In this document: positions 14,803 to 23,214 of the stretch, piece by piece
How the letters are laid out: each line of letters begins with the position of its first letter
Numbering within the stretch: the stretch's first letter is position 1
Assembly (NCBI GenBank): GCA_002297935.1
Contig: DBLC01000170.1
Coordinates: 9,092 to 39,742 of the forward strand
Direction of reading: 5' to 3'
Source of the DNA: Dialister sp. UBA734
GTDB lineage: Bacteria > Bacillota > Negativicutes > Veillonellales > Dialisteraceae
DNA: 30,651 bases
The notes under the pieces: generated by a model
What the model saw: only the letters and a program-made list of their open reading frames with translations
Database searches by the model: none
What the model was told of the DNA's origin: nothing
Position numbers and translations under genes: made by a program

Positions 14803-14961
14803 CTAGTCACCATTGTCCTTTTCCTGTTTCTTTTTATAAATCTGGTAATCCATCTGGTCCAGTTGCTGCTGTTTTTCATGGATTTCTTCCAGCAGTTCAA
14901 ATCGCTTTTTGCGAAGTTCCTTCACATCCATCTTTTCCATTTCCTGACAGGTGCATTTCAT
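14803..14961 (-). CDS. Small coiled-coil protein (52 aa), unknown function
   Basis: The ATG at 14961 lies 5 bp after the flavodoxin stop, with GGAG upstream inside that gene's end; the frame is open to 15000. The product, MKCTCQEMEKMDVKELRKKR onward, is almost wholly charged and helical with heptad-like leucine, isoleucine and methionine spacing (KELRKKRFELLEEIHEKQQQL) and has a CTC cysteine pair at the N-terminus. I know no function. Its end, NGD-stop, is encoded by GGTGACTAG, which matches the heptamer repeat of the region, so its C-terminus may have been set by a repeat insertion. It probably cotranscribes with the flavodoxin. Confidence 0.6.
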   Translation of the reverse strand: MKCTCQEMEKMDVKELRKKRFELLEEIHEKQQQLDQMDYQIYKKKQEKDNGD

Positions 14962-14966
14962 AGGAT

Positions 14967-15461
14967 CTACTCCACTTTCTGTTTCATCGTGGCAAGCCAC
15001 AGGTCCACGTCCTTTTGCGGCGTCACCTGCTTGTCGCCTCCATTGGAATCAAATTGTACTTCCATGGTTCCCAAAATCGTTGCTCCACTGACAGCGCCTT
15101 TCATATGCTTGATTGCACTGCCTGGCCAACCGCCATGGGTGGAGAAAAGAATCACTTTCTTTCCCTGGAAATTCTGGGACGACAGGAAACTTTTCATCAC
15201 CGGTGCCATGGTATACCACCAGGTCGGTGTGCCCAAAGCAATCACATCATAGTCGCTGACAGCATGGGATACCGGTTGGATCGGCGGTTTGTATCCCCGC
15301 TGCACTTCTTCTTGGCCAATGCGAACAGTGTCTTCATATCCACCATAAGGCGTCACTGGTTCCAATCGTTCCATATCTCCGCCAATGGCCCGCTGCAGTT
15401 CTTCGGCGATTTTCTTCGTATTTCCGTGGGAATAGGAATAGTAAATTGTTAATACTCTCAT
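14967..15461 (-). CDS. Flavodoxin
   Basis: A 164-residue cytoplasmic flavodoxin-fold protein. The FMN phosphate loop is YYSYSHGNTKKIAEEL (residues 7-22), the first flavin loop is LGTPTWWYTMAP and the second is FSTHGGWPGSAI. It should carry electrons via FMN, or act as a small NAD(P)H-linked quinone or flavin reductase of the flavodoxin superfamily. The ATG at 15461 has a modest ribosome site (GGAGC). It precedes a 52-residue protein and, beyond a repeat, a flavodoxin-like lipoprotein. Upstream are several hairpins and a cupin-fusion gene. Confidence 0.9.
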   Translation of the reverse strand: MRVLTIYYSYSHGNTKKIAEELQRAIGGDMERLEPVTPYGGYEDTVRIGQEEVQRGYKPPIQPVSHAVSDYDVIALGTPTWWYTMAPVMKSFLSSQNFQGKKVILFSTHGGWPGSAIKHMKGAVSGATILGTMEVQFDSNGGDKQVTPQKDVDLWLATMKQKVE

Positions 15462-15490
15462 AATATATGCTCCGTTTGCTATTGCTTTAA

Positions 15491-15717
15491 AAGGTTATGA
15501 TTCTGCTAAAAATCACAAGACTAACAAATAGCTATAACCGCTAGGGAACAGGTTATACTCAATGACTGCTACTATCAAACATAGATATGGTACGTTTGAT
15601 CGTAGGTTATAAAGGGTTATGAAAAATAACCTTTTATAACCCTTACACTCACTGATTCATACAAGCTGCCTCCAGCCCCATATGATTGCTACAATAACCT
15701 GCCCGAAGGGCTAACCT
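15491..15717. repeat. Cluster of inverted repeats, GGTTAT family
   Basis: Two clear hairpins lie here: 15569-15580 with 15594-15605 (11 of 12 pairs) and 15605-15620 with 15626-15642 (GGTTATAAAGGGTTAT, about 15 of 16). An AAGGTTATGATTCTGC copy at 15491 matches the end of the 6155 element. CCCGAAGGG at 15702-15710 forms a small hairpin. No gene is seen in the 15462-15758 spacer. Confidence 0.75.
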
Positions 15718-15758
15718 TTTTGCTTTTCGTTTATTTCTCCAAATGTCTCTTGCAAGAA

Positions 15759-16490
15759 TTAGAGTGTATCATATTCCTCTTCAGTTACTTCTTCGCACCA
15801 TTCGTTGGACAGTTCTGTGCCTGGGGCTTCGAAAGCCAGGTGGCTGAACCAGCTGTCTTTCTTTGCACCGTGCCAGTGTTTCACATTGGCTGGAATTTCC
15901 ACGATATCGCCGGCTTTGAGGCTCTGGGCCGGTTTGCCTTCTTCCTGGTACCAACCTTCACCATCGACACAAATGAGAATCTGTCCGCCACCGGTTTTAG
16001 CGTGGTGGATGTGCCAATGGTTGCGGCAGCCCGGTTCAAAGGTGACATTACAAATGGTAAGCGGATCTCCTTCGTGTGAAACCACTTTCAAGTAGGAATT
16101 GCCAGTGAAATATTTCGCATAGGCCGTATTCGGATTGCCCTGTCCGAAGAAGCCGCCGTGCTCAGCATCCCCATCGGCATAGACTTCTTTGGCCATGTTG
16201 AAAGCGGCCCACGCGTTAGGCCAACCGGCATAGAAAGCGATATGGGTCAGAATTTCTGCCATTTCCTCCTGGGTCACCCCATTCTGCTTCGCCGTGGTCA
16301 GGTGATATTTCAAAGAATTATCCGTAATGCCTTTCCCAATCAACGCGCTGATGGTCACAATGGAACGAAGTTTCAAAGACAACTTGCCTTCCCGGGACCA
16401 CACTTCTCCAAAAAGTACATCATCATTGAGTTCTGCAAATTTCGGTGCAAAATCCCCCAAAATCGTATGTCCTGCTGTTTGTTTTACCAT
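15759..16490 (-). CDS. Carboxymuconolactone decarboxylase-like domain fused to cupin
   Basis: A 243-residue two-domain protein. Residues 1-105 are an AhpD/CMD-type helical domain (RSIVTISALIGKG, LKYHLTTAKQNGVTQEEMAEILTHIAFYAGWPNAWAAF). They lack the CxxC redox pair of AhpD, so a peroxidase role is unlikely. Residues 130-235 are a cupin with the metal-ligand pattern HWHIHH...E in GCRNHWHIHHAKTGGGQIL and a second histidine box in PANVKHWHGA. Such fusions are annotated only as CMD family or cupin proteins; the reaction is unknown to me. The ATG at 16490 has AAAGGAAG. Adjacent flavodoxin genes suggest a redox or stress setting, by context only. Confidence 0.88.
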   Translation of the reverse strand: MVKQTAGHTILGDFAPKFAELNDDVLFGEVWSREGKLSLKLRSIVTISALIGKGITDNSLKYHLTTAKQNGVTQEEMAEILTHIAFYAGWPNAWAAFNMAKEVYADGDAEHGGFFGQGNPNTAYAKYFTGNSYLKVVSHEGDPLTICNVTFEPGCRNHWHIHHAKTGGGQILICVDGEGWYQEEGKPAQSLKAGDIVEIPANVKHWHGAKKDSWFSHLAFEAPGTELSNEWCEEVTEEEYDTL

Positions 16491-16570
16491 AGTAAATTCT
16501 TCCTTTCATTTTATATAAGAGATTAGAAATATCCAATTCTTTCCGCCAGTGTCACAGCCGCTAGCTTTCC

Positions 16571-16598
16571 CCTAGTCACCCGTCACAAGTCACCAGCC
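16571..16598. repeat. Heptamer array overlapping the esterase stop codon
   Basis: Units TAGTCAC, CCGTCAC, AAGTCAC (16573-16593) then CAGCCAT. The stop codon at 16583-16585 is the TGA within a GTGAC unit read on the minus strand, so the last residues (GDL) come from the repeat. Confidence 0.85.
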
Positions 16599-17884
16599 AT
16601 CTTTTTTATTTCCCGATTGATTACATCGGCCATAATCTGTTTCATATTCCAATCCCCGTGGAGGCCATCCAGGGCAAGCCAGGTGGGCAGTTCTTCAATG
16701 CCATCAAAAGGGGCTGCCACGTCGATGTGCGGTTGGCTGCGGATATAGGCATTGACTTCTTGAAATGCCACTTTCCAGCCTTCGGCAGTGGGTTCTTGGA
16801 AAGCCTTTTCGATATTGGCCGGATTGATGGGTGGTAAAGTCATCAGAATGGGCGTGATGCCATGGGCCCTGGCCTTTTCCTGCATCATTTGTAAATCGGC
16901 GATGACTGATTCCGCCGGAACCCCACCGCGCAAACTGTTGCTGCCGCCCATGATGAGCAAATATTTTGGATGAAAAGGGAGCACATCCCGCTCGAAACGA
17001 TTCACCATCATTTCACTGGTATTTCCACTTTCCGACAAATTGATGGTCGAGAAGTCCAAGTACGACGCATAGCTATAGGCCATGTCGGCTGGGCTAAACG
17101 ACAAATGCCCGCCACCATGGGAAATGCTATCCCCATAAATCGCCACTTTCCAGTGTTCTTCCGGATGGGTCTGTATTTCTTGCGGAATGCTCCATTCCCC
17201 TACGGGAAGCCCCTTCGCATCCATGCCACGAACACGCCAATAGTAGGTTCCTATCCGTGGCATTTGGTCATACAAATCAGTGAGCTCCGTCACATCGGCG
17301 TAAATGCGATACTTCGACGGCGTGTGACCATGAAGATTTTCCGGATAATGGCTGGTCACTTCCACTTCATATTTCACCGCCCCGGGATTACCTGTGTAAG
17401 CATAGACAGGAAATAGAAGCACCGAGCCATGGCCCTTGTTGTACGTCTGGTACGGAACCGGCGCATTCCGAGAGGTCCGCATGAGACTGGTGGTGAGTTC
17501 CGCCGGTTGCGAATAATCGGTCACCGGATTGCCATCTAAATCAAAGGCCCGCACCCGCCAGAACAATGGCTGATTCTCCGGCAACTTTGCCATGTCCAGA
17601 ATCACTCGATGGGTATATACATAGCCGTTTCGATACACCGCCTGAGCCACCGGCTGGTCCGCTGCCAAATCTTTGGGCGCACCGGCGAAAATTTCCACTT
17701 CGTAGCGCACAGCGTTCAAATTTTGCGGCCAAGTCAAAACGCCATATACCCCTTGGGCTTCGCTTTCCATCTCCGCCGCTTTGACCTTATTACACCCCGC
17801 CATCATGGTATATCCCACCATCACCGAAGGAATGGCCAGCAAAGCCATCCCCAGCAAAGCTGCTTTCCACCAATGGGTTCTCAT
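16583..17884 (-). CDS. Exported SGNH/GDSL hydrolase with two Fn3-like repeats
   Basis: A 433-residue protein with an N-terminal hydrophobic signal (WKAALLGMALLAIPSVMVGY) ending at MMAGC (Cys31), possibly a lipobox. Two similar beta domains follow, about residues 45-130 and 155-238, each ending in WRVR-x-D-x-x-G-x-PV. The catalytic domain has GDSISHGG (nucleophile Ser253), SGNTS with the block II glycine, GGSNSLRGG (block III, Asn316) and LDGLHGD (Asp406, His409), a complete SGNH set. It probably deacylates a cell-surface carbohydrate or lipid. The ATG at 17884 has AAGGAGG. The C-terminus is written by a heptamer repeat. Confidence 0.88.
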   Translation of the reverse strand: MRTHWWKAALLGMALLAIPSVMVGYTMMAGCNKVKAAEMESEAQGVYGVLTWPQNLNAVRYEVEIFAGAPKDLAADQPVAQAVYRNGYVYTHRVILDMAKLPENQPLFWRVRAFDLDGNPVTDYSQPAELTTSLMRTSRNAPVPYQTYNKGHGSVLLFPVYAYTGNPGAVKYEVEVTSHYPENLHGHTPSKYRIYADVTELTDLYDQMPRIGTYYWRVRGMDAKGLPVGEWSIPQEIQTHPEEHWKVAIYGDSISHGGGHLSFSPADMAYSYASYLDFSTINLSESGNTSEMMVNRFERDVLPFHPKYLLIMGGSNSLRGGVPAESVIADLQMMQEKARAHGITPILMTLPPINPANIEKAFQEPTAEGWKVAFQEVNAYIRSQPHIDVAAPFDGIEELPTWLALDGLHGDWNMKQIMADVINREIKKMAGDL

Positions 17885-17976
17885 AGGAGACCTCCTTTCT
17901 GTAGGAAATAGAGTTTATTTGCGTTGTGTTATTGGTTGATTGGATCCCTAAACCATCTGTCCTTCAACCTGCCTAA

Positions 17977-18005
17977 AGTATAGACTTTCATTATAGGCAT
18001 AGCAA
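17977..18005 (-). promoter_or_regulatory. Candidate promoter of the SGNH hydrolase gene
   Basis: TTGCTA (18000-18005), a 17-bp spacer and TATACT (17977-17982) on the minus strand give a leader of about 85 nt. The nonamer element at 18098 lies upstream of it, so here the repeat would not be transcribed from this promoter. Confidence 0.5.
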
Positions 18006-18097
18006 ATACTTCTATTTTATGTAAATCTATAGTGAAAAGGCATGGATACGGAAGTGGTACGAAATAGAGCCAATTGGAGTGATTCCGATAATGAGTA

Positions 18098-18290
18098 CAG
18101 GTTTCTCAGGTTGCTCAAGATTCTCAAGTTGCTCAGGTTCCTCGAACGAGATGATAGACGCTAATGTTTTCATCGTTACATTATTTTGACCGGTCGAGAT
18201 GACGGATTTGGTTAACATCACTTTCGAGAAACCTAATCCCCAGGGCCTAATCCCTAGCTACTCCCCCAGTCACGAGTCACCAGTCACCAT
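18098..18290. repeat. Nonamer element copy 3 joined to heptamer array
   Basis: Five 9-bp units at 18098-18142 (CAGGTTTCT, CAGGTTGCT, CAAGATTCT, CAAGTTGCT, CAGGTTCCT) precede the core CGAACGAGATGATAGACGCT. A short right arm starts at 18227 (AGAAACCTA), followed by CCTAATCCCTAGCTACT and 7-bp units CAGTCAC, GAGTCAC, CAGTCAC at 18267-18287 ending CACCATT. Confidence 0.88.
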
Positions 18291-18316
18291 TTTCTGCTAA
18301 CTGCCTACTAAAACAC

Positions 18317-18360
18317 AAAAACTCCTCTTCGCCATGTTCCCACAGCAAAGAGGAGTTTTT
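18317..18360 (-). terminator. Terminator of the RND efflux operon
   Basis: A perfect 13-bp stem (18317-18329 with 18348-18360, AAAAACTCCTCTT) with an 18-nt loop, giving T-tracts in both directions. It follows the pump gene by about 210 bp. Confidence 0.88.
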
Positions 18361-18408
18361 ATGTAGTTAATGCTCGGTAATTTACTTTTAGCAAAACTTA
18401 TGTATCTC

Positions 18409-18460
18409 TAGGTTTAAGGTTTAGGTTTTGTATTTCTGCATGCAAACCTTAAACCAACAA
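18409..18460. repeat. Heptamer array (AGGTTTA version)
   Basis: TAGGTTTAAGGTTTAGGTTT at 18409-18428 faces GCAAACCTTAAACC at 18442-18455. A further AAACCTTAACCCCT copy lies at 18503. A related pair occurs at 29391 and 29420. No gene is visible in 18361-18568. Confidence 0.75.
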
Positions 18461-18568
18461 AACTTTCATGCCCTGCTATTTGGAAATGATGAACACGGAA
18501 AGTAAACCTTAACCCCTTAGTACACAGAGATTCGCAAAATAATTCATATTTCATGGAGCGTCCACGAT

Positions 18569-21500
18569 TTACGCTTTCGCCGTATCTGATTTTTCCAGGA
18601 AGAAACGCACCATATAAGCGGTAATCAGATAGAAGCACGGAATGAGGAATACGCCGAAGAGGGTAGCAAAGGTCATGCCGCCCACAACAGCAACGCCCAT
18701 GCCGCAGCGGGCAGCAGCGCCGGCACCGGTGGCCATAGCCAATGGCAGACAGCCGATGATGGATGTAAACGCAGTCATCAGAATCGGGCGGAAGCGGAGT
18801 TTCGCTGCTTCCATGACGGCGTCCAAAGGATCCATGCCTTTGTCCACACGTTCTTTTGCAAATTCTACAATGAGGATAGCGTTTTTCGCAGCCAGCCCGA
18901 TAATCATGATGATACCGATCTGCATGTATACGCTATTTTGGTAGCCATCACTGGTGCTTCCCAGCAGGGCCGCCAATTTATTCACCGCGTATTCGGAGAA
19001 GAGGGCACCAAAGATACCAGTCGGTACAGTGAAGAGCACTGCCAGCGGAACGCTCCAGCTTTCGTAAAGAGCGGCCAGGCAGAGGAAGGCGAATACCAAG
19101 GCCATAGCGAGGACTTTCATGGTGGAAGAACCGGATTTCTGTTCTTCACGACTCTGACCGGACCATTCGATGGTGGTGCCTGCCGGGGCTATTTCTTTCA
19201 CCACTTCTTCAGCAGCTGCCATGGCTTCGCCAGAACTATAACCACTTCCCGCACTGCCCTGAACGGTAATAGAACGAACGCCGTTGAACCGGCTGATGGA
19301 AGATGGACCGGTGGTGATGGATTTGGTGAGAATCGTATCCAGCGGCACCATTTCGCCAGTTTTGGATTTAACGGAAATAAATTTCAAACTGTCTGCTTCG
19401 GAGCGATACCGGGTATCGGCCTGGACCATCACTTTGTAAGCCCGGCCAAACTGGTTGAAGTCATTGACCTGGGTGCCGCCGAAGTTAACTTGCAGTGCCG
19501 TAAATACATCAGAAAGCTGGATGCCCAAGTTCTTGACCTTTTCACGGTCCACGGTGTATTCCACGCTCGGGGTATTGGATTTGTAGTTGCTGCGAACAGA
19601 AGTCAATTCCGGACGCTGGTTGGCAGCCTGTACAATCTTGGATGCCAGATTCCCCAGTTCTTCATCGGAGAGACCTGTATTGTCCTGGACCTGCATAGCC
19701 CAGCCGCCTTCCATGCCCAGACCTGGCAAAGCAGACGGGGAGAAGGCCATGACTTGTGCTTCTGGATGTTTCGGTGCAATTTGGCGATTGAAAGTGGAAA
19801 TAATGCCACTGATGCTCTTTTCTGTGCTTTCTCGATCGGCCCAATCGGTGAGACGCACGAACAGGTTGCCAGAACCAGCAGATGTATTGGTCATCACCGC
19901 ATCAACCCCTGGAATCTGCCGGGTTTCTTCAGCCACCGCATCGACCACTTTCACAGTCTGGTTCATGGACGTGCCTTCCGGCATGGTGATGGACGCAATG
20001 AACATGCCCTGGTCTTCGCTTGGAACGAAGGTGGATGGTACCAATTTGTAGAACAATCCCATGAGCCCCACCACCAGAATGAGGAAGCAGACGGCATATT
20101 TCAAATGTCTTACCATCCAACCCACTTTGCCGGTGTATTTGTCTCTGACCGAATCAAAGACGCTGTTGAATTTGTTGAAAAATTTTCCTAGAATTCCCTC
20201 TTTGGCGGACCGATCGTTGGCTTTCAAAATGGTACCGCACAGAGCCGGTGTCAGTGTCAACGCCACGAAAGCAGAAATGGCAACCGATACGGTGATGGTG
20301 ATGGCGAACTGTTTATACAGCACCCCCATGGTGCCGCCCAAGAATGCCACAGGTACAAAGATAGCGGCTAGCACAGCGGTGGTAGCAATGATTGGCCCCT
20401 GCACTTCCTCCATGGCGCGCATAGTGGATTCTTTCGCAGTCAGTCCATCTTTTTCCATGTGCTCTTCTACGTTTTCGATGACCACGATGGCATCATCGAC
20501 CACCATGCCGATGGCCAGCACCAAAGCAAAGAGGGTCAACGTATTGATGGTGAAATCCAAAAGAACGAAGGTGGCAAAGGTACCAATGATGGAAACTGGT
20601 ACAGCCAGAACCGGAATGAGGGTGGCTCTCCATTTCTGAAGAAATACAAACACCACCAGAATAACCAGAAGCAAGGATTCCACAAAGGTTTCTTCTACTT
20701 CTTCGATGGATGCATTGATGAAAGATGTGTTATCTACGACGATTTTGTAATCCAAGTCCGGTGGGAAATCATTTCTGGATTCTTCCAGAATCTTCTTTAC
20801 TGCCGTGACCGTTTCCAAAATGTTGGCATCGTTGGTGAGCTGTACACCGAAGCCTACCCCAGTTTTCCCGTCAATCTTGGAATCACTGGAAGAACTCTGG
20901 GCACCGGTCACCACTTCGGCCACATCTTTCAAGCGGACAAATTGGCCATCAGAACCGGATTTGATGATAATATTTCCAAACTGCTCTGGCGTGGACAGAC
21001 GACCTTCAATTTTCGCACTGTACTGTTTTTCCTGATGGGCCGGAGACGGCGGTGCCCCTACAGTCCCTGCCGGAGCTGCTTGGTTCTGTTCCTTGATGGC
21101 ACTGGTCACATCGGATACGGTGAGTCCCCGTTCAGCCAGTTTATCTGGATTGAGCCATACACGCATGGCGTAGGTGGAACCAAAAGCGTTGACGTTCCCA
21201 ACGCCGCTGACACGTTTCATTTTGTCCAGCAAGTAAATATCGGCATAGTTCTTTAGGAACGCCGTATCATAGGTATTGTTTGGTGAATACAGGTTCACCA
21301 TGAGAGCCATATCACTGGAGGACTTGCGCACTGACAGACCGGTCGTCTGCACTTCGCTAGGCAAGCTGTTCTTCGCCAGGTTGGCGGTATTCTGCACATT
21401 GACAGAGTCTGTGTTACCATCGGTGTCCAGGTCGAACACAATGGACAAACTGTAACTGCCACTATTGGAAGACGTGGAGGACATGTAGTCCATGCCTTCG

Positions 21501-21715
21501 ATGCCATTCAGCTGGTTTTCCAGCACCTGCGCCACGGTCTGGTTCACCGTTTCTGCATTGGCACCGGTGTAGTTGGCACTCAAATTGATGGTTGGCGGAG
21601 AAATCTGCGGATATTGGGCGATAGGCAAACTGAACAGAGAAATCAGTCCCAAAAGCACAATAATCAGCGAGACCACAATCGCGAAGATCGGCCGCCGGAT
21701 AAAGAATTTCGACAT
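18569..21715 (-). CDS. RND multidrug efflux pump, AcrB/MexB (HAE1) type
   Basis: A 1048-residue inner-membrane transporter, normal length for AcrB. The start MSKFFIRRPIFAIVVSLIIV is the family's first helix, followed by the first porter domain (ISPPTINLSANYTGANAETV). The proton-relay aspartates are in GMVVDDAIVVIENVEEH (about residue 405, helix 4). The helix-10 lysine is in AAKNAILIVEFAKE, and the late TM segment has LRFRPILMTAFTSIIGCLPLA. All key residues are present. It should form a trimer exporting drugs or amphipathic compounds by proton exchange, working with the adaptor encoded upstream. No outer-membrane channel (TolC) gene follows; a terminator does. The ATG at 21715 has AGGAGG. Confidence 0.96.
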   Translation of the reverse strand: MSKFFIRRPIFAIVVSLIIVLLGLISLFSLPIAQYPQISPPTINLSANYTGANAETVNQTVAQVLENQLNGIEGMDYMSSTSSNSGSYSLSIVFDLDTDGNTDSVNVQNTANLAKNSLPSEVQTTGLSVRKSSSDMALMVNLYSPNNTYDTAFLKNYADIYLLDKMKRVSGVGNVNAFGSTYAMRVWLNPDKLAERGLTVSDVTSAIKEQNQAAPAGTVGAPPSPAHQEKQYSAKIEGRLSTPEQFGNIIIKSGSDGQFVRLKDVAEVVTGAQSSSSDSKIDGKTGVGFGVQLTNDANILETVTAVKKILEESRNDFPPDLDYKIVVDNTSFINASIEEVEETFVESLLLVILVVFVFLQKWRATLIPVLAVPVSIIGTFATFVLLDFTINTLTLFALVLAIGMVVDDAIVVIENVEEHMEKDGLTAKESTMRAMEEVQGPIIATTAVLAAIFVPVAFLGGTMGVLYKQFAITITVSVAISAFVALTLTPALCGTILKANDRSAKEGILGKFFNKFNSVFDSVRDKYTGKVGWMVRHLKYAVCFLILVVGLMGLFYKLVPSTFVPSEDQGMFIASITMPEGTSMNQTVKVVDAVAEETRQIPGVDAVMTNTSAGSGNLFVRLTDWADRESTEKSISGIISTFNRQIAPKHPEAQVMAFSPSALPGLGMEGGWAMQVQDNTGLSDEELGNLASKIVQAANQRPELTSVRSNYKSNTPSVEYTVDREKVKNLGIQLSDVFTALQVNFGGTQVNDFNQFGRAYKVMVQADTRYRSEADSLKFISVKSKTGEMVPLDTILTKSITTGPSSISRFNGVRSITVQGSAGSGYSSGEAMAAAEEVVKEIAPAGTTIEWSGQSREEQKSGSSTMKVLAMALVFAFLCLAALYESWSVPLAVLFTVPTGIFGALFSEYAVNKLAALLGSTSDGYQNSVYMQIGIIMIIGLAAKNAILIVEFAKERVDKGMDPLDAVMEAAKLRFRPILMTAFTSIIGCLPLAMATGAGAAARCGMGVAVVGGMTFATLFGVFLIPCFYLITAYMVRFFLEKSDTAKA

Positions 21716-21780
21716 AAAAGCCTCCTGACTGTAGCGGTATGCACCGCCAGCATTTCATAGAGATGAATTCATCTGATTCA

Positions 21781-21984
21781 GTTAGAAGTGAGAAGTTAGA
21801 AGTGAGAAATGGTGGTGGGCCTGGCACAATTCATAAAGCCAGGCCAAATACTAATGATTTGTTAGTTGTATGAATCCCAACAATTAACAACCAACAACAA
21901 TCGCCACATATTGTATATTTTGCGGCGCTTTATAAGTTATGCGCCGCCACCACCATTTCTAACTTCTTACTTCTAACTTCTCAC
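21781..21984. repeat. Nested composite palindrome between adaptor and pump genes
   Basis: From outside in: heptamer arms (AGAAGTG/AGAAGTT units at 21783-21808, complements at 21955-21982); GGTGGTG facing CACCACC; a perfect hairpin 21818-21825 with 21838-21845 (loop ACAATTCATAAA) facing a perfect hairpin 21922-21928 with 21941-21947 (loop TTTATAAGTTAT); and in the centre GTTAGTTG facing CAATTAACAACCAACAAC. The adaptor stop codon directly abuts the right end. The whole 204 bp would be in the operon mRNA between two cotranslated genes. Confidence 0.93.
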
Positions 21985-23190
21985 TCATTTGCTTTTGGAA
22001 TCAGCTGTAGTGTCACTATCGGTATCGTCAGATAGTGTCAGTCCTAATTCTTCCGGTGTAGCCATGGTGACGTTCAGGGGCTGTCCTTCTTTGAGGTTGG
22101 TCAGGCCTTCTACCACCACGGTATCATTTTCGGTGAGGCCGCTCTTGACGATGTAGTAGCTGCCCACTTTATCGCCCAAGGTGACAATCTTCGATACGGA
22201 CTTATTGTCATCGCCACATACAAGGACGAAGGATTTATCCAATACCTGCTGCACCGCTCTTTCCGGTACCAAGAGAGTATTGGCCTTCTGCGGGCTAGTG
22301 ATCTTCACCCGGGCAAACATACCTGGCAAGAGGTAGTGCTCTGTATTCTGGAAAACCACTTTCATGGTGATGGTCCCAGTGTCCTGGGTCACTTCTCTAT
22401 CGGTGATGTACTGGGTGGATACTTCAGAAAGTTTCTTCCCGTTGCTCAAGGTCAGCGTAGCTTCTGGAGCGATATGAGATTCTTCAATGCCTTTATGTCT
22501 ATTTTCTTCAGCCTGCTGCTGGAAATTCAGGAATTCATTTTCACTGATGGAGAACTGCACATAAATCGGATTCACGGCACCCACAGAAACGAGAGCCGTA
22601 TTTCCGGCGGTCACATAGGTACCAGCCGCCACATCGTCTACGGAAAGTTTCCCCGAAATAGGCGCCCGGATGATGGTGTCATCCAGATTTTCCTGGGCCT
22701 TCTGCAGCATGGACTGCATATTTCTATAATTGGATTCATTGGTTTCCACGGTGGCCTGCTGGGTGGTCAATGTCTGCTCCGAAATGGCCCCCGATGACGC
22801 CAATCGCTGGTATCGATCCAAGTCAATGCGAGAATTATTCAACGTGGTCAGCGCTTTGTCCACATTGGACTGGGCAGACATCACTTCTGTGGCATACTGC
22901 CGATCATCGATTTTGTAAAGTGCTTCCCCTTCGCTAACAAATTGCCCACTGGAAATATATTTCTCAGTGATCGTGCCAGATACCTGGGGCTTAATCACCA
23001 CTGCATTGATAGCTTTCACCTGCCCAGCATACTGCTTCGATACCGCCACGTCTTCTTTCATCACTTTCATGGCCTTAACCGCCACGGCACTGCTCTTCGG
23101 TGCCGATTGACCGCACCCGGCCGTCAATCCCAGAATTCCCGTCAGCGCCAGGGCTGCCAGTATTCCCACTTGATGGTTCCGTTTCCTCAT
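21985..23190 (-). CDS. RND efflux periplasmic adaptor lipoprotein (AcrA/MexA-like)
   Basis: Membrane-fusion protein that joins the pump to an outer-membrane channel. I start at the ATG at 23190, 7 bp after AGGAG; an ATG 6 bp upstream is too close to that site. The 401-residue product has a lipoprotein signal with lipobox LTAGC (Cys26) and a barrel-lipoyl half motif VVIKPQVSGTITEKYISSGQFVSEGEALYKIDD. A coiled-coil hairpin spans about residues 97-160, then come the second lipoyl half (DTIIRAPISGKLSVDDVAAGTYV), beta-barrel and C-terminal domain. The end (DDTDSDTTADSKSK) is low-complexity. It is separated from the pump gene by 270 bp of palindromic repeats, unusual for such a tight pair. Confidence 0.95.
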   Translation of the reverse strand: MRKRNHQVGILAALALTGILGLTAGCGQSAPKSSAVAVKAMKVMKEDVAVSKQYAGQVKAINAVVIKPQVSGTITEKYISSGQFVSEGEALYKIDDRQYATEVMSAQSNVDKALTTLNNSRIDLDRYQRLASSGAISEQTLTTQQATVETNESNYRNMQSMLQKAQENLDDTIIRAPISGKLSVDDVAAGTYVTAGNTALVSVGAVNPIYVQFSISENEFLNFQQQAEENRHKGIEESHIAPEATLTLSNGKKLSEVSTQYITDREVTQDTGTITMKVVFQNTEHYLLPGMFARVKITSPQKANTLLVPERAVQQVLDKSFVLVCGDDNKSVSKIVTLGDKVGSYYIVKSGLTENDTVVVEGLTNLKEGQPLNVTMATPEELGLTLSDDTDSDTTADSKSK

Positions 23191-23214
23191 AATCATTCTC
23201 CTCTGACAGAATCG

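Noticed and set aside
18027..18221. 64-residue minus-strand frame with an EQLENLEQPEKP repeat
   Set aside because: It comes from the nonamer array at 18098-18142; no ribosome site or homology.
18938..20191. 417-residue plus-strand open frame opposite the RND pump
   Set aside because: It is antisense to a fully conserved pump gene and has no domain or ribosome site; codon bias of the real gene opens this frame.
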